A DNA stretch of 64,000 nucleotides from G963667675 sp965249215 (lineage in GTDB: Bacteria; Chloroflexota; Dehalococcoidia; Lucifugimonadales; UBA3495), in the NCBI GenBank assembly GCA_965249215.1, contig CBDFLN010000001.1, forward strand, positions 682,001 to 746,000, given 5' to 3'. A program made the position numbers and the translations under genes. The notes under the pieces are model-generated. The model was not told where the DNA came from and searched no databases. It saw only the letters and a list, made by a program, of their open reading frames with translations. Below, in pieces: positions 8,981-16,891 of the stretch. Each line of letters starts with the position of its first letter. Position 1 is the stretch's first letter.

Positions 8981-9085
8981 GCAGTGGTTGTGTGTTGTTG
9001 ATGGCGGGAATGGTATAGCGGCGACAGGGGACTGTCAAGCCCAGGCGACGCGTGCTAACGGCGCTGCCGTTGTCGCTGCTGGGCG

Positions 9086-11587
9086 TCACAACGCCCGAAC
9101 CGCCTGCTCAATCGCCTGGGTGGCTTCCTGGTAGGGGGTGCCAGGAGAGAACGTCAAGGGCTCGCCGAAGCGGACCTCGACCGAGCCCCGTTTGAGGACG
9201 GGAAATCGTACGGGCGCGCCGAGGCGGTCGATGTGGAGCTTGATTGGGACTACGGGCAGGCGGCCTTCTACGGCAACCAAGCCCGTGCCGTTCATGAACG
9301 GCTTGATGGGTCCGCCGACGGTCAACTCCCCCTCAGGGTAGATCAGCACGGACCAGCCGTTGTCCAGTATCTTGCCCATGTTCTCCAGGCTGGGGCGGAC
9401 GGCGCCTTCCTGAGCGAGGGGGAACGCGTTGCCCAGGAGGGGGTTCATGACCCAGAATACCGGGTTCTTCCACAAGACAGCGGCGCCGGCGATGGCTAAC
9501 CGGCGACGCCAGGCCGGCGGGACGGCCTTGATAATCAGGGGGTTATCGAGCCCAAGGCTGTGGTTGGAGGCGAACAGGACGGGACCGTCAATGCCCCGCA
9601 GGTTTTCCTGCCCGGCAACCTTGAGGCCATAGGGGAGCTTGAGCAGCGGGAACACCAGCAACCGCTGAATGGCGCCTCGAGTCATGCGGCACCACAAGTC
9701 CATGCCCCAGTCCGGGAATTGGGTGAGTGGCGGGTTGTTTGCGCTTTCTTCCAGGACTTGCTCCAGGTCCCGGACGGTGGTCTCGGGGCCTACCTGGCTT
9801 TCGTCCAAGTAGGTCCCAAGGTCTGCTTCGACGGCTGATAGCAGTTCGACCCGGCCAAGGGAATCGAGGCCGAGGTCATCGCCCAAGGTCATGCCCGGTG
9901 TGATTTCAGAAGGGTCAATATGGGCGACCTCCGCGATGACGTCGGCGAGGCCCCGGTCTCCCGGACGGCCTCCCGACGCTGCCGGGCTGGCAGCAGCGGC
10001 CGGAGGTGCGCTGCCCTGGAGCACGTCGATGAGCAGCGGCTTCTTCACTTTCATGGTGTGGGTACGGGGGAAGTCTTCGTCCGGCCAGACGGTGTGGCCC
10101 CTAACCTTTTGATGCTCAGCCAACTGTTCGTTGGCCCACGAGACGATTGGCCCGGGATCAGCTTCATCATTGAGAATCAGGGCGGCGTGCACCTCTACGA
10201 AACTCCCCGCGGGCAGGCCCACCACTGCGGAGTCGGTGACGCTTGGGTGCCGGTTGAGCACCGCCTGGATGTCGTCGGGGTACACGTTCTGTCCGCTGGA
10301 CAGGACAATCATGTCCTTGACCCGGCCCTTAATGTGGAGGAATCCCTCCTCGTCGAAATAGCCAATATCGCCTGTGTAGTACCAGCCCTCTCTAAAGGCG
10401 GCGGCCGTCTGCTCCGGGGCGTTCCAGTAGCCGGGGGATATGCTGTCGCCCCTGGCGAGGATTTCCCCCTCCTCGCTGATGTGAACCTGAACGTTGGGCA
10501 AGGGACGGCCCACCGAGTCGGGCCGGCGCTCGCGCAGTGTATGGTTGCTGATGACGGGGGATGCCTCGGTTGCCCCGTAGCCCTGTACGATTTTGACCCC
10601 CAGCAACTCCCACTTGCGGGCCAGCTCCGGGTCGATCGCCGCCCCGCCGGAAACTATGAAGTCGAGCTTTCCGCCAAACTGCCGGTGTACGCGGCCGAAG
10701 AGACGCCGCCTCAAGGGGAAGGGCGTCTTCCCGGCTATCTTCAACAGTTTCAACCAAAGGGCTTCTTTTCCCTGGCGCCTGACCTCCCGCTCGATGCCGT
10801 TCATAAGCAGTTCCAGCGCTTGGGGGACAAGGAGCATGGTCGTGACTTTCCGTTCACGCATGGTGCGGGCAAGCACCGTCGGCTGTCTGCTGGTGGGATA
10901 GGTGACGCTTGCCCCGAAATACAGCGCGGTAAGCAGGCCGCCCGTCTGCTCGTACATGTGGCTGAGGGGCAGGATGGAGAGGAGCCTGCTGGACGGCTTG
11001 CAGGTGATGTATTGGGAGATGCCTTCGATGTTGGCGGTGATATTCCTATGGGTCAGCATCACGCCCTTGGGGTCGCCCGTCGTGCCCGAGGTGAACATGA
11101 TCTCCAGCAGGTCGTCCGGGCCTGTTTCGACCGGGTCGGGGGCGCCGAGTCCCTGAATGCGGTCCTCCAGTTCTTCGAAGGTAATCTCCGGCGCGTCAAG
11201 GGTCACCCCGCCCTTGGGCGTGAAGCGGGAGGTGAAGGCGACCTTGGGCGATACCAGTGAAACGACCCGCTGGACGTAGTCAGGCGCACTGCGGAGGTCC
11301 AGCGGCACAACGACGACGCCGGCCCGCAGGCAGCCAAAGAAGATGAGCACCCACTGGGGCGAATTGGGCCCCCAGAGGACGGCCTGGTCTCCCTTGGACA
11401 GCCCCCGGCTTTGGAGAAGGGCGGCAACCTGTCCCGATTCTCTCCAGAGCCGGTCATAGGACCAACGCTGGTAGCGGAAGCCCGGCTTGAACAGCAGCGC
11501 ATCGCGGGAGCCGTGGGCGTCGGCGCATTTCTTGAGGAACTCTACGACGGTATTCCCAGTCGCGGCGCCGTCTTTAGCGGTTGGCAT
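9086..11587 (-). CDS. Acyl-activating enzyme fused to an acyl carrier domain and a PlsC-type acyltransferase
   Basis: 833 residues in three parts. Residues about 1-535 are an AMP-dependent acyl-CoA/acyl-ACP synthetase: 'IMFTSGTTGDPKGVMLTHRN', 'GYGATEASPVIS', 'GWYYTGDIGYFDEEGFLHIKGR' and a C-terminal lysine region 'HTMKVKK'. Residues about 550-620 form an acyl carrier domain with 'LGLDSLGRVEL', phosphopantetheine serine 576. Residues about 650-833 are a glycerolipid acyltransferase: the HX4D box is NHSLGLD (His676, Asp681) and the second box is YPEGE (750-754). It probably activates a free fatty acid, holds it on its own carrier and transfers it to a lysolipid. E. coli Aas joins the same activities in the opposite order without a carrier. 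A polyketide-like loading role is less likely. Confidence 0.88.
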   Translation of the reverse strand: MPTAKDGAATGNTVVEFLKKCADAHGSRDALLFKPGFRYQRWSYDRLWRESGQVAALLQSRGLSKGDQAVLWGPNSPQWVLIFFGCLRAGVVVVPLDLRSAPDYVQRVVSLVSPKVAFTSRFTPKGGVTLDAPEITFEELEDRIQGLGAPDPVETGPDDLLEIMFTSGTTGDPKGVMLTHRNITANIEGISQYITCKPSSRLLSILPLSHMYEQTGGLLTALYFGASVTYPTSRQPTVLARTMRERKVTTMLLVPQALELLMNGIEREVRRQGKEALWLKLLKIAGKTPFPLRRRLFGRVHRQFGGKLDFIVSGGAAIDPELARKWELLGVKIVQGYGATEASPVISNHTLRERRPDSVGRPLPNVQVHISEEGEILARGDSISPGYWNAPEQTAAAFREGWYYTGDIGYFDEEGFLHIKGRVKDMIVLSSGQNVYPDDIQAVLNRHPSVTDSAVVGLPAGSFVEVHAALILNDEADPGPIVSWANEQLAEHQKVRGHTVWPDEDFPRTHTMKVKKPLLIDVLQGSAPPAAAASPAASGGRPGDRGLADVIAEVAHIDPSEITPGMTLGDDLGLDSLGRVELLSAVEADLGTYLDESQVGPETTVRDLEQVLEESANNPPLTQFPDWGMDLWCRMTRGAIQRLLVFPLLKLPYGLKVAGQENLRGIDGPVLFASNHSLGLDNPLIIKAVPPAWRRRLAIAGAAVLWKNPVFWVMNPLLGNAFPLAQEGAVRPSLENMGKILDNGWSVLIYPEGELTVGGPIKPFMNGTGLVAVEGRLPVVPIKLHIDRLGAPVRFPVLKRGSVEVRFGEPLTFSPGTPYQEATQAIEQAVRAL

Positions 11588-11674
11588 AGTTTCAATCTCC
11601 TGAACGGAGGCTGCTTGGCCGGTTCACCGGGCTAAGTTCCGCTACTGCGCCGCTTGGTTGCACGGCCCAGGATA

Positions 11675-12388
11675 TCAAGCGGCCTGCCGGTGGAGCATGC
11701 TGCTGAATGCGGCGTATGCGCCGCTGCGCATTGGGGGAAAATGGCTGAAGCACAGCGCATCGAAGTCGAGGCCCAGCAGCTTTCGCAGTGACTGAAGCGC
11801 CAGCGCCGGGTCTTCGGTGACGCCGGCGGCGGGGGGCCTGAGCCTGCGGCCCAGCTTGTACTGCAGGGCGTCCCCGACGATGACCAGCTTCTGCTCCGGC
11901 AAAAACAGGGCTATGCTGCCGGCGGTGTGCCCCGGCAGGTGTACTACGCGGACTGGATACGGGAAGGGGATGGTCTGGCCATCTTCCAATTCGACGTCAA
12001 CGGCAATGGGGCTGCCATTCACCGCATCGAGGACCGGTTGGGTAACCTGAGCCGCAAGTTTGTTCTGAAACGGACTCGGGTGGCGTTCAGCGCTGCTCAG
12101 GATGCCGGCTTCGAGAGGATGGGCCATGACGGCGATTTCTCTGCCGGCAACCAGTTCCCCTACGCCGGATGCGTGGTCCGGGTGACGGTGGCTGATGACC
12201 ACGGCCCTGACCGCGTCGAGGGAAAGGCCCAAAGCCTGCAAGCCGCCCGCTATGAAGGGGGAACTGCCCCTCATGCCGGCGTCTACGAGCATTGCTTCGT
12301 CGCCTGCGGTAAGCACGGTGACCCTGGCGCCGATGGCCCGGACTTGGTGGACGCCGCCGGTCACGTGGACCGGGTTACCGAGTTTCAC
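11675..12388 (-). CDS. Metallo-beta-lactamase-fold hydrolase
   Basis: 237 residues, GTG start with GGAGG seven bases before. The metal-binding motif 'SHRHPDHASG' (HxHxDH), the later 'HLPGHTAGS' and 'VIVGDALQYK' are typical of this fold, and a last ligand sits in 'CFSHFPP'. The family includes glyoxalase II, lactonases and thioesterases; two zinc or iron ions are expected in the cytoplasm. The substrate is not predictable. It is 87 bp upstream of, and on the same strand as, the acyl-ligase fusion, so co-expression is plausible and a thioesterase role is one possibility only. Confidence 0.88.
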   Translation of the reverse strand: MKLGNPVHVTGGVHQVRAIGARVTVLTAGDEAMLVDAGMRGSSPFIAGGLQALGLSLDAVRAVVISHRHPDHASGVGELVAGREIAVMAHPLEAGILSSAERHPSPFQNKLAAQVTQPVLDAVNGSPIAVDVELEDGQTIPFPYPVRVVHLPGHTAGSIALFLPEQKLVIVGDALQYKLGRRLRPPAAGVTEDPALALQSLRKLLGLDFDALCFSHFPPMRSGAYAAFSSMLHRQAA

Positions 12389-12767
12389 TGACCTGCCTCC
12401 ACGGTGCGGTGGTCAGTACAGTTTCGGCTCCAGGCATCTGATTCGTCAACCGGTCTCTGCCGCCTCAGTCGCCCCCCCGGATGGAATGCCCCGCTCGGGA
12501 ATGCCGTTGCATAGCATAACGGCCCAAGGGAGCCGACTAAGGCTGAGCTGTCCGAATCGACGCCGATCTGCCGTCGTTGAGATTGGTGGAACGGCAGCGG
12601 GAAGTTATGGTAGGGCGCCGGCCTAGAACTATCCAGGCCCAACCGGATCGTGTGGTATAAAGTATGGGAAGACCGCAGGCGCCGGCCGGGGCGATGGCGT
12701 TGGTTTACTATCCACTCACGGACAGCCTGCGTGAAATACAGGTCAGGCTTGGATGGGAGATGAGAAG
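12389..12767. other. Divergent intergenic region with a possible extended -10 promoter
   Basis: No credible gene; small open frames here have shadow-like composition. On the plus strand TGG-TATAAA (12653-12661) is an extended -10-like element placed about 100 bases before the zinc-ribbon gene. No clear -35 was found. Confidence 0.4.
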
Positions 12768-12980
12768 ATGGCTGCTACGGGGATGTTCCAATGCGCCAAG
12801 TGCTCTAACGGAGAGTACGAGACCAGCGAGTTCCGGGCTACCGGGGGCTTTCTGTCAAAGATATTCGACGTGCAGAGCCGGAAATTCACCACCGTCACCT
12901 GCACACGCTGCAGATATACCGAGATTTACCAGGCCGACAGCAGCGCGCTCGGCAATATCTTCGACTTTTTTGCCGGTTAA
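12768..12980 (+). CDS. Zinc-ribbon domain protein
   Basis: Seventy residues. Two CxxC knuckles, Cys9/Cys12 (CAKC) and Cys45/Cys48 (CTRC), make a zinc ribbon covering almost the whole protein; 'YTEIYQ' follows the second knuckle as in the COG3478/YpzJ-like family. The ATG at 12768 is chosen because GGGAG lies nine bases upstream; the in-frame ATG at 12753 would include that ribosome site in the coding part. Function unknown; such proteins may bind nucleic acid or another protein. It stands alone on its strand. Confidence 0.82.
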   Translation: MAATGMFQCAKCSNGEYETSEFRATGGFLSKIFDVQSRKFTTVTCTRCRYTEIYQADSSALGNIFDFFAG

Positions 12981-13123
12981 AGGCATCGGCGCACGGGCTG
13001 GAGAGGCTTGCCCGGAGTAACCGGGCCCTTTGGGGAGGGCCGGCGATTGGGGGTGCTCGGGGGCTCGATTCAGGGGTTGGCAGCCTATGCCGGAGCGGCC
13101 ATTGTCCGCCGGCGGGCCTGGGT

Positions 13124-13675
13124 TTAGAGGTCCAGCCGGTAAGCCATGACGACCCAGCCCGAGCCGGGGTTGAAGTCGAACTCAGGGGCGCGAACGAATC
13201 CCATCCTTTCGTACAGGCCCCGGGCCACCTTCATGATGTCTGACGTATGCAGCCCAACAGCCGGGGAGCGCCGTTGGCGAGAGCGGCGCAAACATTCATC
13301 CATCAGGACGCGCCCGATGCCCTGTCCCCTGGCGGCGGGGTCAACGGCCAGCAGCCGGACGCCGGCCCACCCAGGAGGCCAGCCTTGTTCAGCGCTCACC
13401 ACATTGGGATAGAGGGTCACCGAACCCACCACTTGTCCGTTGCGCTCGGCGACGATTAATTCGGAGACCTCCAACCGGCTTCTGACGTCCATGATATTCC
13501 GGGCGTACCGCTCCCACACGTCGGGAGGGAAATGGGTCTGGTATTCCAGGTAGGCGTCTCTCATCATCGACGCGACCTGGTCCAGTTCATCGGCGCGAGC
13601 GTCGCGCACTAACGTCTGTCCGTCGCCACCCGGCCCGGTCCATTGGGGATCTCCAGCGGCTGAATGCTCGCTCAT
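13124..13675 (-). CDS. GNAT-family N-acetyltransferase
   Basis: 183 residues from the ATG 'MSEHSAAG'. The acetyl-CoA-binding segment reads 'LLAVDPAARGQGIGRVLMDE' (motif A, Q/RxxGxG/A) and the C-terminal 'ARGLYERMGFVRAPEF' is motif B. The acceptor is not predictable. A longer frame exists upstream (to 13771), but the start at 13675 falls exactly one turn after a consensus TATAAT, and no ribosome site is seen for either start, so a leaderless message starting at 13675 is the best reading. Confidence 0.88.
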   Translation of the reverse strand: MSEHSAAGDPQWTGPGGDGQTLVRDARADELDQVASMMRDAYLEYQTHFPPDVWERYARNIMDVRSRLEVSELIVAERNGQVVGSVTLYPNVVSAEQGWPPGWAGVRLLAVDPAARGQGIGRVLMDECLRRSRQRRSPAVGLHTSDIMKVARGLYERMGFVRAPEFDFNPGSGWVVMAYRLDL

Positions 13676-13681
13676 GAAGAC

Positions 13682-13710
13682 ATTATATTGTCCCCGAGTG
13701 TCGGTGAGAA
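13682..13710 (-). promoter_or_regulatory. Promoter predicting a leaderless GNAT message
   Basis: On the minus strand TTCTCA (13705-13710), a 17-base spacer and TATAAT (13682-13687). The -10 box ends six bases before the A of the ATG at 13675, so transcription would begin at or next to the start codon. Confidence 0.6.
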
Positions 13711-13810
13711 CATGATATAAGCCGGGATTGCAAGGGAGAAGGATATACACTAGCCTACCCGCAATGGGCATTGCTTACGGCCCCGCCCTTTTGGCTTGGC
13801 GCATCCCTGG

Positions 13811-13832
13811 ATTCCGGCTCGGAGGCTGGAAT
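13811..13832. repeat. Small palindromic interspersed element (ATTCCGGC hairpin)
   Basis: ATTCCGGC and GCTGGAAT pair with one G-U type mismatch around a six-base loop, preceded by CCCTGG and followed by GACGG. It has the layout of the common dispersed CTGGATTCC...GGAATGACGG hairpin and resembles the copy at 837-858. Confidence 0.5.
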
Positions 13833-13894
13833 GACGGTGATGCGTAAGGTCTCATGGGGGCTGAGTGACGGGTTTGCAATAGGAGGCGAACACA

Positions 13895-14959
13895 TTGGCC
13901 AGTAATTTAGCCGGCAAGGTGCAGACGGTGACGGGCCCCATCGAGCCGGAACGGCTGGGCGTGACCTTGACCCACGAGCACCTGCTCATCGACATTTCAG
14001 TGGTCCGCAGGCTGCCGGAGAGCGCGACGGCCAAGGACTTCTTCTACCAGCCAGTCACCCAGGAAACGGTGGGGCGGATACGCCACTACGCAGCCCCCAA
14101 CCAGGACAACGCCCGCCTGTTCGACGTTCCCACGGCCATAGATGAGGTGATGCTGTACAAGCAACACGGCGGAGCCTCCCTGGTCGACGCCACCAGCATC
14201 GGCCTCGCCCGCGACCCGGTGGGGCTATTGCGAATCTCCAATGCCACGGGGGTGAACGTCATCATGGGAGCCTCCTATTACGTGGGCGCTGCCCATTCGC
14301 CGGAGATGGACCAGCTTACGGAGGAGGATATCGTCCAGCAGATCGTCCGGGACGTAGTGGAGGGGGCTGACGATACGACTATCAAATCAGGCGTAATCGG
14401 GGAGATCGGCTGTTCCTGGCCATTGGAGGATAACGAGCGAAAAGTCTTGAGGGCGTCGGCCAAGGCCCAGAGGATGACCGGGGCGCCCCTGTTGATTCAT
14501 CCGGGCAGGAACGAGGCTGCACCGCTCCAGATTATCGAGGTGTTAGAGGATGCCGGGGCGGACCTGAACCGGACGATCATGGGGCACCTGGACCGGACGG
14601 TGTTCCTGAAAGAGACCCTTACTCAGATAGCTGTGACGGGATGCTACATGGAGTGGGACTTGTTCGGCAACGAGAGTTCTTACTATCCCCCGAATCCGAG
14701 CATCGACATGCCCAGCGACGCCAAGCGCATAGACGACATTGCCTGGATTTCCTCGCAGGGGTACGGGCACAAGGTGGTGGTTGCCCAGGATATTTGCGCG
14801 AAGCATAGGCTGGTGAAGTACGGCGGGCACGGCTACCACTACATACTGGGCCACGTGGTCCCGCGGATGCGAGCGCGAGGGCTCAGCAGCGAGGCATTGA
14901 ACAAAATCCTGGTGGAGAATCCGCGAGATGCGCTTACCTTCGTCGAGCCGGAGGCGTAG
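13895..14959 (+). CDS. Phosphotriesterase-family metal-dependent hydrolase
   Basis: 354 residues from a TTG start with AGGAGG eight bases upstream. The first metal motif is HEH (His27, His29) in 'GVTLTHEHLLID'; later ligands lie in 'LLIHPGR', 'IMGHLDR' and 'VVAQDICAKHRL'. This is the PTE/php group of the amidohydrolase superfamily, which includes lactonases and a few organophosphate hydrolases. The usual carboxylated lysine is not obvious in the sequence and is replaced by the 'GEIGCSWP' glutamate-type bridge seen in some subgroups. The natural substrate is most likely a lactone or ester; no pathway neighbour decides it. It is convergent with the CADD-like gene. Confidence 0.86.
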   Translation: MASNLAGKVQTVTGPIEPERLGVTLTHEHLLIDISVVRRLPESATAKDFFYQPVTQETVGRIRHYAAPNQDNARLFDVPTAIDEVMLYKQHGGASLVDATSIGLARDPVGLLRISNATGVNVIMGASYYVGAAHSPEMDQLTEEDIVQQIVRDVVEGADDTTIKSGVIGEIGCSWPLEDNERKVLRASAKAQRMTGAPLLIHPGRNEAAPLQIIEVLEDAGADLNRTIMGHLDRTVFLKETLTQIAVTGCYMEWDLFGNESSYYPPNPSIDMPSDAKRIDDIAWISSQGYGHKVVVAQDICAKHRLVKYGGHGYHYILGHVVPRMRARGLSSEALNKILVENPRDALTFVEPEA

Positions 14960-15030
14960 GGCGCGGGGGGTGAAAGGCATCGCCCTACGGGGGTTCCAGG
15001 AAAAGGGCCGCAGGGGCTTTGGAGAGGCGC

Positions 15031-15759
15031 CTAGTACACACCGTCCAGGAATCGCCACAGGGCCTCGGTGGCCTTGTCGACGGCCTGGACAACCGCCTCC
15101 TGCTCGGCCGGCGTGGAGGCCAAAGTCTGAACCATGGTCCTCTCCGCCTGGGAGTGCTGGACATCCTGGGTCTGGTGGACCGCGAAGAACGCTCCGGCCT
15201 GGCCGGCCTCGATGCCATAGAAATCGCGCAGCCCTTGCAGCTTCGCCGCGGCGACCGCCGGGATTTGGGACTCGTAGGCGTACAACGCCGCCGCCCCGGC
15301 AGCCAAGGGGGCCGCAGAGGTAAGCTCTCTGTAAGTCTCGACCAGCGCAGCCGTTGCCTCGGCCTGAGACCCGGACTGGACCTCATTGCGGTCCATGCCT
15401 AGACCTTCGCAAAACCGGAGCCACAACTCTAGATGGTTCTCCTCTCCGTGCTCCTCGTCCCACAGGTTGTCCAGCAATAGCTGGCGGATTTCGCGGTCGG
15501 CGCAACGGTGGTGCAGGCCGCTGAGGAAGGTGGGGTAGGCCAACTCGAAGTGGTAATACTGGCCGGCGTACCGTACCAGCGAGTCGATGGGGAGAGTGCC
15601 GTTGCTCCACGCCTGGTAAAAAGGGTGTTGGAGCAGGCTTCTCTCGCTAATGGTTTGCTCGACTTTGTCCAAGTAACTGGTGGACACACCATCCTCCATG
15701 ATGTCGTTAATTTTGGGGAGAGCTTCCAGTGATCTTATGCTGCCTTTCGCCAGCCGCAT
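15031..15759 (-). CDS. CADD/PqqC-like heme-oxygenase-fold protein (possible p-aminobenzoate synthase)
   Basis: 242 residues, all-helical. 'LLQHPFYQAWSNGTLPIDSL', 'YAGQYYHFELAYPTFLSGLH', 'LLDNLWDEEHGEENHLELW' and 'YAYESQIP' match the CADD-type branch of the TenA/PqqC superfamily (folate-related CADD family), including the Glu/His residues of the di-metal site. Chlamydial CADD makes p-aminobenzoate for folate from its own tyrosine; that role here is inference from family resemblance. TenA thiaminase is the main alternative but lacks this motif spacing. The ATG at 15759 has no ribosome site but sits seven bases after a -10 box, suggesting a leaderless message; later in-frame starts exist (15699). 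Confidence 0.83.
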   Translation of the reverse strand: MRLAKGSIRSLEALPKINDIMEDGVSTSYLDKVEQTISERSLLQHPFYQAWSNGTLPIDSLVRYAGQYYHFELAYPTFLSGLHHRCADREIRQLLLDNLWDEEHGEENHLELWLRFCEGLGMDRNEVQSGSQAEATAALVETYRELTSAAPLAAGAAALYAYESQIPAVAAAKLQGLRDFYGIEAGQAGAFFAVHQTQDVQHSQAERTMVQTLASTPAEQEAVVQAVDKATEALWRFLDGVY

Positions 15760-15766
15760 CTAGGGG

Positions 15767-15795
15767 AGTTTACCAACGGCCGTAGGCTCAGTCAA
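15767..15795 (-). promoter_or_regulatory. Promoter predicting a leaderless CADD-like message
   Basis: Minus strand TTGACT (15790-15795), 17-base spacer, TAAACT (15767-15772), then seven bases to the ATG at 15759. Confidence 0.6.
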
Positions 15796-15806
15796 GGCGT
15801 TGAATT

Positions 15807-15833
15807 AGAGCCGCCGCAGACTGCGGCGGCTCT
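15807..15833. terminator. Perfect 12-bp palindrome between divergent genes
   Basis: AGAGCCGCCGCA and its exact complement are separated by three bases. Stem strength is terminator-like, but the following runs are short on both strands (TTTCG, AATTC), and it lies between divergently transcribed genes, 11 bases upstream of the CADD -35 box. Either an insulating hairpin or an operator. Confidence 0.55.
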
Positions 15834-15954
15834 TTCGCTGGGAGCCACCGTCCCCGAACGAGGCCTACGTTTAGGCGAGTTAAGAAACGTGGGTTGCACC
15901 AGTTGGCGCAGCAAACTAGAATCCCCATGAGACTAGGCCCGGAGGTGACCAACA

Positions 15955-16827
15955 GTGGCAACGGTAGGAACCGGCACATACAGGTACACAGCAAACATGG
16001 ACTGGGCCAAACTGCCGCCGGGCGAGAGCTTCGCCATGGTCAGCGCCGTGGCCACAGATTCGCAGGGCCGGGTCTACGCCTTCCAGCGCAAAGACCCTCC
16101 GGTAGTGGTGTTCGACCAAGACGGGGAGTTCCTGACATCGTGGGGGAACGGCGCATTTCTCTTTCCCCACGGATTCCATATCGCCGGAGACATCGTATAC
16201 GTCACCGACCGCGACAGTTCGGTGTGCATCATGTACACCCTGGACGGCAAGCCCATTCAGATGCTGGGACGCCACGGGGAACACTCGGACACGGGGTGCG
16301 AAAACCCTGGGGACCTGGTCCCGCGAGCCGCCGGACCGTTCAACTATCCCAGCGAACTGGTCCCGGCGCCGTCGGGAGACCTCTACGTTTCCGACGGCTA
16401 CCGGAACGCCCGGGTGCACCGCTTCTCGTCCGACGGCCAACTGAAGTCCTCCTGGGGCCAGCCCGGCAAGACCGAGCCCGGCGAATTTCACCTACCCCAC
16501 AGCCTCTTGGTAGACAGCGACGGCACGGTGTTCGTGTGCGACCGGGAGAACCACCGCATCCAGGTCTTTTCGCCGGACGGAGAGTTCCAGGCGGCTTGGA
16601 CCGATATCCAGCGGCCGATGGACATCTCCCAAGACCAGGACGGGGTGTTGTACATAAGCGAAGGGCCGGTTGACGGGTCGCCGCCGCGTGTAAGTGTGCT
16701 GGACAGGGGCGGCAACGTCCTGAGCCGGTTCGAATGCCGGGGAGGCCACGGTAGCTGGGTGGACGGCAATGGGGATATTTACGTGGGCACCCGCCAAGGA
16801 GTCGACAAGTTCTTGCGCCAGAGCTAG
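15955..16827 (+). CDS. NHL-repeat beta-propeller protein (peptidyl-alpha-hydroxyglycine lyase-like)
   Basis: 290 residues from a GTG start with GGAGG nine bases before. Repeated blades of the NHL type are visible: 'VYAFQRKDPPVVVFDQDGEF', 'IVYVTDRDSSVCIMYTLDGK', 'DLYVSDGYRNARVHRFSSDG' and 'TVFVCDRENHRIQVFSPDGE'. About six blades are expected. There is no signal peptide, so it is probably cytoplasmic. Family members are often annotated as peptidylglycine monooxygenase-like or simply NHL proteins; catalytic function is unproven. The SMP-30 gene follows on the same strand 64 bases later, likely in one transcript. Confidence 0.85.
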   Translation: MATVGTGTYRYTANMDWAKLPPGESFAMVSAVATDSQGRVYAFQRKDPPVVVFDQDGEFLTSWGNGAFLFPHGFHIAGDIVYVTDRDSSVCIMYTLDGKPIQMLGRHGEHSDTGCENPGDLVPRAAGPFNYPSELVPAPSGDLYVSDGYRNARVHRFSSDGQLKSSWGQPGKTEPGEFHLPHSLLVDSDGTVFVCDRENHRIQVFSPDGEFQAAWTDIQRPMDISQDQDGVLYISEGPVDGSPPRVSVLDRGGNVLSRFECRGGHGSWVDGNGDIYVGTRQGVDKFLRQS

Positions 16828-16891
16828 GGCCAATCTGGCAACAGACCAAGGGTCGATTGCGTTGGCAAAGGAGTGCAAGGGTAGGGAACAA

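Noticed and set aside
9920..11260. 446-codon open frame opposite the acyl-ligase fusion
   Set aside because: Antisense shadow without start signal or motif.
12385..12642. 85-codon frame between the metallo-hydrolase and zinc-ribbon genes
   Set aside because: Low-quality composition, no ribosome site, no family resemblance.
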